A DNA stretch of 24,757 nucleotides from an uncultured Flavobacteriaceae bacterium. Its GTDB lineage: Bacteria > Bacteroidota > Bacteroidia > Flavobacteriales > Flavobacteriaceae. A program made the position numbers and the translations under genes. Below, one piece after another: positions 8,148 to 13,990 of the stretch. Every line of letters starts with the position of its first letter. Within the stretch, counting starts at the first letter, position 1. The stretch spans positions 1 through 24,757 of the forward strand of contig CALITN010000051.1 in NCBI GenBank assembly GCA_938041595.1, in the 5' to 3' direction. The notes below the pieces were generated by a model, which was given only the letters and a program-made list of their open reading frames with translations, did not search any database and was not told the DNA's origin.

Positions 8148-9458
8148 TTAAACAAAATTCATGTAATTATTTATGGTGACTTTCGCTTTGAGATCAAAAA
8201 GTAAACTGTAAAGACCGAAAAAGGTTCGGTTGATGTAGATAAAGTGCTCAGAGCCACGATTACCATTCATTTTTCGCCACTCTTTATCCTCAGTAAATTC
8301 CTGACTTAAAGAAGCAATTTGATTCCAGAAAACCGCATCTGAAAAATCAAAGGTGTCGGTGTGAAATGGCAAGGTTAAAAGACAAAGCATTCGGTTGAAT
8401 AGATCAGTGAAAAAGGCAATTTCCTTGGTACTGTCTGTGGGAGTAAGAATTTCCAATGATCTTAAAATATTTTGAAATTTTTCAGGACTATTCAGGTTTT
8501 CCTCTTTAGATAATTCAAAATAAGGCTGGTAAAAATCTTCCGGAATTTGTTTGATACAACCAAAGTCCAAAGCAATCAATTCATGTGTTGGGGAAATCAA
8601 AAAATTCCCAGGATGGGGATCGGCATGCACTTTTTTGAGGCAATGCATTTGAAACATATAAAAGTCCCATAGGCTCTGCCCTAGTTTTTGATTGATCTGA
8701 GGATCTGTATTATCCTGATCGGTATATTCGGAGAGATGAATACCTTCCATCCAATCCATGGTTAATATGCGTTTGTTGGACCATTCTGGATAATACTTTG
8801 GGAAACTAAGATTCGGTACTCCAGAGCATTCCTCTGTGATTTGACGGCTTTGCTCCAGTTCCAATTCGTAATCGGTTTCTTCGAGAAGTTTATTTTCGAC
8901 TTCTTTAAAAAACTTATCAACGTCCTGCCCTTGCAGGTTAAACATACGAACGGCTACCGGTTTGACGATACTTAAATCAGAGCCGATACTGTTTGCCACT
9001 CCTGGGTATTGAATTTTCACAGCAAGTTTTTTCCCATTCTTTGTTGCCTGATGTACCTGACCGATACTGGCAGCATTGATAGATTGAGCAGCAAACGTAT
9101 CAAAAATGACCTCGGGGTCGGCTCCTAAATTTTTACGTATTAATTGTTTGACCAATGGAGTTGAAAGCGGCGGCACTGAAAATTGTGCCAAGCTAAATTG
9201 TTCCACATAGGCCCGGGGCAGCATGTTTTTTTCCATGCTAAGCATTTGTGCCATTTTCAAAGCACTGCCCTTAAGGCTTTTCAGTCCGTCATAAATATCT
9301 TTCGCATTTTCTTCATCCAAAGCTTCTTTGGAAATGTCTCGATTCAGCGCTTTTCCGCTGTAGTATTTGAGGTAATTCCCTCCTACTTTGACACCAGTAG
9401 CTACCAGTTTGGTCGCCCGTTCAATTTTGTTGGTTGGTATGTAATCGAGAGTTTTCAC
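8148..9458 (-). CDS. ABC1/AarF/UbiB-family atypical protein kinase
   Basis: A 436-residue ABC1 (UbiB/COQ8) kinase-like protein. Visible motifs: KMAQ at 68-71 (the family KxGQ motif with Ala for Gly), the Ala-rich nucleotide loop NAASIGQVHQ at 128-137, Lys148 in VAVKIQ style context (LAVKIQYPG), HADPHPGN at 278-285 and DFG at 298-300. Family members have ATPase or kinase-like activity and support quinone biosynthesis in organisms that use ubiquinone; flavobacteria generally use menaquinone, so the role here is open. The start is GTG (9456-9458), which directly abuts the TAA of the TetR-like gene; no other Met occurs before residue 69, so this start is needed to keep the family N-terminus. No membrane segment is obvious. 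The unit ends at a strong terminator. Confidence 0.87.
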   Translation of the reverse strand: MKTLDYIPTNKIERATKLVATGVKVGGNYLKYYSGKALNRDISKEALDEENAKDIYDGLKSLKGSALKMAQMLSMEKNMLPRAYVEQFSLAQFSVPPLSTPLVKQLIRKNLGADPEVIFDTFAAQSINAASIGQVHQATKNGKKLAVKIQYPGVANSIGSDLSIVKPVAVRMFNLQGQDVDKFFKEVENKLLEETDYELELEQSRQITEECSGVPNLSFPKYYPEWSNKRILTMDWMEGIHLSEYTDQDNTDPQINQKLGQSLWDFYMFQMHCLKKVHADPHPGNFLISPTHELIALDFGCIKQIPEDFYQPYFELSKEENLNSPEKFQNILRSLEILTPTDSTKEIAFFTDLFNRMLCLLTLPFHTDTFDFSDAVFWNQIASLSQEFTEDKEWRKMNGNRGSEHFIYINRTFFGLYSLLFDLKAKVTINNYMNFV

Positions 9459-10109
9459 TTAAGCGTTTACAAATTTTTCTTTCCACAAAAACTTTCCGAG
9501 ATCCAAAATAGAATCCAAAGGGGTGTTATCGAAAACATCAAAGGCAGTGTGCACTGACTTTTCAATGGCAGCATCTGTTTTTTCAAAGTTTTCCGATCGA
9601 TCTGTTATCCAAAATTTGAGCAAGAACATCAGTTGTACCCAAGCCGCTTCGGAAAACAACTTTGGTGGATGCTGCTGGAAACGCGAGTCTTTATCAGCAT
9701 TGCCTTCTTCAATTAAATCAGTGGTAAATGCTTTGAAGTGGCGACGTAAGCCCTTCAGATAAACCAAATCCTTCATATTATTCATTTCCTGACGCAAGGC
9801 AAAAAGAACATAGGATCGGTTTAACAACAACAACTCAAAAAAAGTAAAATAAAAACTAAGAAGCTTTTCTTTTCGTCCTCCCTTTTTGAAATTTTTATCC
9901 TTTTCCAATACCGACATCGTATTGATGAAAAAAGCATCCCAAATGTATTCGCGAACGGCATCAAGGGAACCAAAAACACTATAGAATTCTTTTTCCTCCA
10001 TTCCCGCAGCTTGGCAAAACTTGTAGACCGACTTAGGATAGGATTCCTGCGCTAAGACATGATCCGTGTAGTGAGTTAATATTTTGGTTCGAAGTTCTTG
10101 TGGCTGCAT
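9459..10109 (-). CDS. TetR-like transcriptional regulator
   Basis: A 216-residue helical protein. The first 50-60 residues read as a TetR-type helix-turn-helix: SVYKFCQAAGMEEKEFYSVF with GSLDAVRE following, matching the pattern of helix, glycine turn, recognition helix ending FY..F. The remaining 150 residues resemble a TetR C-terminal ligand/dimerisation domain found in Bacteroidetes. The HTH is more divergent than in classical TetR, so DNA binding should be treated as likely rather than shown. Its stop codon abuts the GTG of the ABC1 kinase gene, so both are one transcript; a regulator locked to a kinase suggests control of, or by, that kinase. It is divergent from htpG, with a 151-base AT-rich region between them holding an inverted repeat (10136-10183). 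Confidence 0.75.
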   Translation of the reverse strand: MQPQELRTKILTHYTDHVLAQESYPKSVYKFCQAAGMEEKEFYSVFGSLDAVREYIWDAFFINTMSVLEKDKNFKKGGRKEKLLSFYFTFFELLLLNRSYVLFALRQEMNNMKDLVYLKGLRRHFKAFTTDLIEEGNADKDSRFQQHPPKLFSEAAWVQLMFLLKFWITDRSENFEKTDAAIEKSVHTAFDVFDNTPLDSILDLGKFLWKEKFVNA

Positions 10110-10135
10110 AAGTTGTTTTTATATTTTACAATATT

Positions 10136-10183
10136 ACAAAATGTTTAATTATTTTTAAATATGGTTAAACAATAATATTTTGT
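10136..10183. promoter_or_regulatory. Nested inverted repeat, candidate operator
   Basis: Upstream of the TetR-like gene, ACAAAAT (10136-10142) pairs with ATTTTGT (10177-10183), and inside it GTTTAA (10143-10148) pairs with TTAAAC (10165-10170). The right side has six extra bases between the two elements. TetR regulators often bind a palindrome in their own upstream region. The stretch is very AT-rich, so chance is a real alternative. Confidence 0.3.
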
Positions 10184-10190
10184 TAATTTT

Positions 10191-10216
10191 TTGATGTCAA
10201 AATGTCACTTACTTTG
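10191..10216 (+). promoter_or_regulatory. Possible htpG promoter
   Basis: TTG at 10191-10193, 16 bases, then TACTTTG at 10210-10216. This is the Bacteroidetes TTG / TAnnTTTG layout with one base missing in the -7 box. It would give a leader of roughly 35-40 bases before the ATG at 10261. No other better match is seen in the gap. Confidence 0.3.
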
Positions 10217-10260
10217 ATTTGGTATTTTTTTTGAACAGCTAGTGGAAAATCATAGAAACG

Positions 10261-12138
10261 ATGTCAAAAGGCAAAATCAATGTAGCGGTCGAAAATATTT
10301 TCCCGCTAATCAAAAAGTTCTTGTACAGTGATCACGAAATATTTCTTCGAGAACTGATCTCCAACGCAACCGATGCCACGAATAAGTTGAAGCACTTAAG
10401 CAGCCTTGGGGAAGTCAAAGGCGACTTAGGCGATTTGACCTTGGAGGTTAAAATTGACGCCAAAGGCAAGAAGCTCCATATCATCGATAAAGGGGTCGGA
10501 ATGACTGCCGATGAGGTAAACAAATACATCAATGAGGTCGCCTTTTCGGGGGCTGAAGAATTCTTAGAGCAATATAAAGAAAGTGCCAAAGACTCAGGCA
10601 TCATTGGTCATTTCGGTCTGGGCTTCTATTCTGCTTTTATGGTAGCCAAAGAGGTAGAAATCATCACCAAATCGTTTAAGGACGAGCCGGCAGCTCACTG
10701 GACTTGTGATGGTTCTCCAGAATACGAACTCAAAGAATCCGACAAAAAAGAACGCGGTACGGAGATTATCCTTCATATTGATGCAGACTCCAAAGAATTT
10801 TTGGAAGAAAGCCGTATTGGAGCTTTGCTGAGCAAATACAATAAATTCATGCCCGTTCCCATCAAATTTGGAACGCGCGAAGAAAACCTGCCACTCCCAG
10901 AGGACGCTGCTGACGATGCCAAAGCCGAAACGGTCACTGTGGACAACATCATCAACAATCCAAACCCTGCTTGGACCAAAGCCCCTTCGGATCTCAAAGA
11001 GGAAGACTACAAAGGATTCTACAGAGAGCTCTACCCAACTCAATTTGAGGAGCCTTTATTTAACATCCACCTCAATGTGGACTACCCCTTCAATCTGACT
11101 GGAATATTATATTTTCCAAAATTGAACAATGACCTCAACATTCAAAAAGACCGCATTCAGTTATATCAAAACCAAGTTTTTGTGACCGATAATGTGGAGG
11201 GGATTGTCCCTGAGTTCTTAACCCTTTTGCGAGGTGTCATTGATTCTCCTGATATTCCATTGAATGTGTCTCGAAGCTATTTACAAGCCGACGGTGCAGT
11301 AAAGAAAATAAGCAATTATATCACACGCAAAGTGGCTGATAAATTGAGTAGCCTGTTCAAAAAAGACCGCAAAGGTTTTGAGGAAAAATGGAACGACATC
11401 AAGGTGGTTATTGAATACGGAATGCTTAGCGAGGACAAGTTCTTTGAAAAAGCAGAAAAATTTGCCTTATTTCCCACTACTGATGGAGATTATTTCACTT
11501 TTGAAGAACTCCAAGAAAAAGTAAAAGACAATCAAACCGATAAAGACGGAAAACTGATTTTGCTCTACGCATCCCAAGTTGAAGAGCAACACAGCTATAT
11601 TCAGGCAGCCAAAGACAAAGGTTACACCGTTTTGCTTTTGGATTCTCCCATTATCAGCCATTTGATTCAAAAACTAGAAACCAGTAAAGAAAATCTCAGC
11701 TTTGCAAGAGTGGATGGAGATGCTATCGAAAACCTCATCAAAAAAGACGAGGCCACCGTTTCTAAGCTATCGGAGGAAGAAATAGAAAAACTCAAACCCA
11801 TCATTGAGGAAGTGGTCACTGATGAAAAGTACAGCGTACAACTGGAAGCTATGGACAGCCAGGGGCTCCCTTTTGTGCTGACCCAACCCGAGTTTATGCG
11901 ACGCATGAAAGAAATGCAGCAAACCGGAGGAGGGATGATGGGAAGCTTCCCAGAAATGTACACGCTATTGGTGAATACCAATCACAGCTTGGTAGGACAG
12001 ATTTTGAATACTAAAACAGCCAAAAAGCGAGAGCGTTTAATCAAACAAGGTTTGGATTTAGCTCGCTTGTCACAAAACCTTCTTAAAGGGGAAGAATTAA
12101 CGGCTTTTATTCAAAGAAGTTTGGATTTGATCAAATAA
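10261..12138 (+). CDS. htpG: Molecular chaperone HtpG (bacterial Hsp90)
   Basis: A 625-residue Hsp90. The N-terminal GHKL ATPase domain contains Glu31, Asn35 and Asp38 in ELISNATDATNKLK, DKGVGMT at 76-82, and the lid glycine motif GHFGLGFYSAFM at 116-127. Middle-domain features include ILYFPK, QLYQNQVFV and PLNVSRSYLQ; the C-terminal dimerisation domain is present and there is no eukaryotic MEEVD tail. The length equals that of the typical bacterial protein. It folds and remodels client proteins, often with DnaK, and is usually heat-inducible; no recognised heat-shock operator is visible upstream. It is a single-gene unit with a strong terminator after it, divergent from the TetR-like gene. 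Confidence 0.98.
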   Translation: MSKGKINVAVENIFPLIKKFLYSDHEIFLRELISNATDATNKLKHLSSLGEVKGDLGDLTLEVKIDAKGKKLHIIDKGVGMTADEVNKYINEVAFSGAEEFLEQYKESAKDSGIIGHFGLGFYSAFMVAKEVEIITKSFKDEPAAHWTCDGSPEYELKESDKKERGTEIILHIDADSKEFLEESRIGALLSKYNKFMPVPIKFGTREENLPLPEDAADDAKAETVTVDNIINNPNPAWTKAPSDLKEEDYKGFYRELYPTQFEEPLFNIHLNVDYPFNLTGILYFPKLNNDLNIQKDRIQLYQNQVFVTDNVEGIVPEFLTLLRGVIDSPDIPLNVSRSYLQADGAVKKISNYITRKVADKLSSLFKKDRKGFEEKWNDIKVVIEYGMLSEDKFFEKAEKFALFPTTDGDYFTFEELQEKVKDNQTDKDGKLILLYASQVEEQHSYIQAAKDKGYTVLLLDSPIISHLIQKLETSKENLSFARVDGDAIENLIKKDEATVSKLSEEEIEKLKPIIEEVVTDEKYSVQLEAMDSQGLPFVLTQPEFMRRMKEMQQTGGGMMGSFPEMYTLLVNTNHSLVGQILNTKTAKKRERLIKQGLDLARLSQNLLKGEELTAFIQRSLDLIK

Positions 12139-12159
12139 TAATCCCTTCTTTATACTAGC

Positions 12160-12192
12160 AAAGCAACGACTGCAAACAGTCGTTGCTTTTTT
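12160..12192 (+). terminator. Intrinsic terminator after htpG
   Basis: A perfect 13-bp stem: AAAGCAACGACTG (12160-12172) with CAGTCGTTGCTTT (12177-12189), loop CAAA, followed by T to 12192. It starts 22 bases after the htpG stop. Confidence 0.95.
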
Positions 12193-12223
12193 GCATTAAT
12201 TAAGGAGTTGTGGCGGTATTTGT

Positions 12224-12250
12224 TTGAGACTTGCTTTCCCTTTACTTTAG
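12224..12250 (+). promoter_or_regulatory. Possible promoter for the small membrane protein cluster
   Basis: TTG at 12224-12226 and, 16 bases on, TACTTTAG at 12243-12250, which matches TAnnTTTG at all but the seventh position. The position after the htpG terminator and 25 bases before the ATG at 12275 makes sense for a promoter, but the match is imperfect. A purine-rich AAAGGAG follows at 12255-12261. Confidence 0.3.
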
Positions 12251-12274
12251 TGCTAAAGGAGTTTGCTGATACCT

Positions 12275-12559
12275 ATGGACAAAAAACGCTTACGATACCG
12301 ACTGCTATTGTTTTGGAGCTTATTGTTGATTCCGTTGGTTGGGAGTCAGTTCACAACTGAAATACAGTGGGATATGTATGATTATCTGGCGGCAGTCCTG
12401 CTATTGGGTGCAGGGGCATGGAGCATTGAAGGGATCCTCCAATCGCGAAAATCCAAACACTTAAAAAAAATCGGAGTGGTTGTACTACTATTGCTTTTAG
12501 TGATTTTGTGGGCGGAAATGGCCGTTGGACTGTTTGGGAGTCCCCTAGCAGGTCATTAA
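12275..12559 (+). CDS. Small membrane protein of unknown function
   Basis: A 94-residue protein with three hydrophobic segments (about residues 8-25, 38-57 and 68-88) and a short basic stretch between the second and third (QSRKSKHLKK). The end WAEMAVGLFGSPLAGH resembles a motif I associate with small uncharacterised inner-membrane proteins of Bacteroidetes; I cannot assign a function. The ATG at 12275 is preferred to an in-frame TTG at 12263, because AAAGGAG at 12255-12261 is too close to the TTG. It lies 9 bases before the methyltransferase gene and in the same direction, so the two are probably co-transcribed at least in part. Confidence 0.7.
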   Translation: MDKKRLRYRLLLFWSLLLIPLVGSQFTTEIQWDMYDYLAAVLLLGAGAWSIEGILQSRKSKHLKKIGVVVLLLLLVILWAEMAVGLFGSPLAGH

Positions 12560-12564
12560 CTTTG
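12533..12564 (+). promoter_or_regulatory. Candidate promoter overlapping the membrane-protein stop codon
   Basis: TTTG at 12533-12536, a 20-base spacer, then TAACTTTG at 12557-12564, an exact TAnnTTTG. The TAA of the box is the stop codon of the preceding gene. The box ends 4 bases before the methyltransferase ATG at 12569, so transcription from it would start at or next to the ATG. The match could be chance inside a coding end. Confidence 0.4.
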
Positions 12565-12568
12565 TCCT

Positions 12569-13183
12569 ATGACCGAACGACATCTTCATTGGGAAACCAT
12601 ATACCAAAACAAAGAATTTGAAGCTTGTAGCTGGTATCAAGACATTCCAAAAACCTCATTAGAATTGATTGCCACACTTGAGCTCCAGAAGGACGCGGCA
12701 ATTATAGACGTAGGTGGAGGCGAAAGTTATTTAACAGCCTTCTTGGATAAAAAAGGGTTTTCCCAACTTTCTGTATTGGATATTTCACCCACAGCCTTGA
12801 AAAAGAGTCAAAAAAAAATGGGCGGCAAGGCTGCCAAAGTAACATGGATCGTATCAGATGTCACGCACTTTGAAACCGAACGACATTATGACCTTTGGCA
12901 CGATCGAGCAACTTTTCATTTCCTTCGAGATCCGGAAGATATAACTGCCTATATAGCTACGGCTGGAAGAAGAGTTCGTTCTGGAGGTTATGCCATTATA
13001 GGCACCTTTTCACCGCAAGGACCTACACGATGCAGCGGCATCACTATTCAACAATACAGTATAGATGCCCTTGCCGAATGCTTTAAAGCGGATTTTGACC
13101 TCATTGCCAGTCAAGAAAACAGCCATCAAACACCCTTTGACACAAAACAAGCCTTTAGCTTTTGTACCTTTCAAAGAAAATAG
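12569..13183 (+). CDS. Class I SAM-dependent methyltransferase
   Basis: A 204-residue Rossmann methyltransferase. Motif I is IIDVGGGESYL (45-55), the acidic end of strand 2 is in LDIS (70-73), motif III is SDVTHF (96-101), and YDLWHDRATFHFL (107-119) marks a recognised bacterial subgroup with the WHDRAxFHFL signature. The substrate of that subgroup is not known to me; names such as thiopurine or tellurite methyltransferase are sometimes applied without proof. It starts 9 bases after the membrane-protein gene and ends 14 bases before the AlkB start, so it is part of a three-gene unit. It could modify a small molecule or a protein; the C-terminal half (CSGITIQQYS) shows no nucleic-acid-binding signature. 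Confidence 0.85.
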   Translation: MTERHLHWETIYQNKEFEACSWYQDIPKTSLELIATLELQKDAAIIDVGGGESYLTAFLDKKGFSQLSVLDISPTALKKSQKKMGGKAAKVTWIVSDVTHFETERHYDLWHDRATFHFLRDPEDITAYIATAGRRVRSGGYAIIGTFSPQGPTRCSGITIQQYSIDALAECFKADFDLIASQENSHQTPFDTKQAFSFCTFQRK

Positions 13184-13197
13184 TGTCGACAATACCC

Positions 13198-13806
13198 ATG
13201 CAGGAATTATTCGCATCTCCATCCTTCCCGTGGCAACCTGACCTCCCCGATGCGGAACTGCATTACTATCCCCATTTTTGGTCTCGAAAAGAAGCCGATG
13301 CTTTGTTTGAGCAGCTAAAAAATGAAACACCCTGGCAGCACGATCCGATCACCGTTTTCGGAAAAACCTATATGCAACCACGACTGACAGCCCTATATGG
13401 CAAAAACCCAAAACCCTATTCCTACTCTGGGATAACCATGAATCCCCACCCTATGTCAAACACCCTTATGGAGGTGCTTCAAAAAATCCAAACTGTGGAC
13501 CCCCATGCCTACAATACCGTTTTACTCAACTTATACCGCAATGGAAAAGACAGCAACGGTTGGCATGCAGACAATGAAAAAGAATTGGGACCTCATCCAC
13601 GCATTGCCTCGGCTAGTTTTGGGGAAGAACGCTTTTTCCACTTCAAACACCAAAGCGACAAGCAACAGCGGTACAAATTACGTTTGGATCACGGCAGTCT
13701 ACTAATTATGGGAGGGGCCATGCAAGAACACTGGTTGCACCAAATTGCCAAAACAGCACGCCCGATCAGGGAACGGATTAACCTTACCTTTCGGAAACTC
13801 TATTAA
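13198..13806 (+). CDS. AlkB-like Fe(II)/2-oxoglutarate dioxygenase
   Basis: A 202-residue AlkB-family enzyme. The iron ligands are His123 and Asp125 in WHADNE and His181 in WLHQIAK; the 2-oxoglutarate-binding arginines are Arg193 and Arg199 in RINLTFR. NLYRNGKD (111-118) and MQPRLTALYG (59-68) are also typical. The family removes N-alkyl lesions such as 1-methyladenine and 3-methylcytosine from DNA or RNA. The length and form resemble the ALKBH2/3-like bacterial group. The ATG at 13198 is chosen; in-frame GTG (13183) and TTG (13162) codons upstream would add residues not expected in the family and overlap the methyltransferase gene. It is the last gene of its unit, and no Ada protein is nearby. 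Confidence 0.93.
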   Translation: MQELFASPSFPWQPDLPDAELHYYPHFWSRKEADALFEQLKNETPWQHDPITVFGKTYMQPRLTALYGKNPKPYSYSGITMNPHPMSNTLMEVLQKIQTVDPHAYNTVLLNLYRNGKDSNGWHADNEKELGPHPRIASASFGEERFFHFKHQSDKQQRYKLRLDHGSLLIMGGAMQEHWLHQIAKTARPIRERINLTFRKLY

Positions 13807-13966
13807 AATAACCGAGTTAAAAAGGCCGCAAATGAGTATTTGGTATGGCGTTTTCTTATGCTTAAGCCCCCTAATCACAAAAGGATTGATCAAAGGGTTT
13901 CAATCAAAAACCCAATGCGTCTCATCATTTTTTTGCTTTGCCGTTTAAATATTGAATAACTATAAG
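13807..13966. other. Intergenic stretch without a convincing gene
   Basis: About 160 bases between AlkB and the DUF5916 promoter region. It contains a short open frame (13832-13948, 38 codons) with no recognisable features, and a weak 6-bp inverted repeat (GGGTTT 13895-13900, AAACCC 13908-13913) without a T run directly after it. I see no clear terminator for the AlkB unit. Confidence 0.5.
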
Positions 13967-13973
13967 TATTTTG
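13967..13973 (+). promoter_or_regulatory. Possible -7 box for the DUF5916 gene
   Basis: TATTTTG resembles the Bacteroidetes -7 element with one spacer base fewer (TA-n-TTTG). It ends 18 bases before the proposed TTG start at 13991, nearly the same spacing as the other candidate boxes here. The nearest TTG upstream is only 12 bases away, so the -33 element is not convincing. Confidence 0.25.
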
Positions 13974-13990
13974 CACCTTAAAAAAATTCA

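Noticed and set aside
10594..11043. 149-codon open frame antisense to htpG
   Set aside because: It lies fully inside conserved htpG coding sequence on the opposite strand; its Phe/Val-rich composition is the mirror of Lys/Asp/Glu-rich codons.
13895..13913. Inverted repeat GGGTTT/AAACCC as a terminator of the AlkB unit
   Set aside because: The stem has only 6 bp, and no T run follows directly.
13832..13948. 38-codon open frame between AlkB and the DUF5916 gene
   Set aside because: No family resemblance, no promoter or ribosome binding site, and a composition that fits chance.
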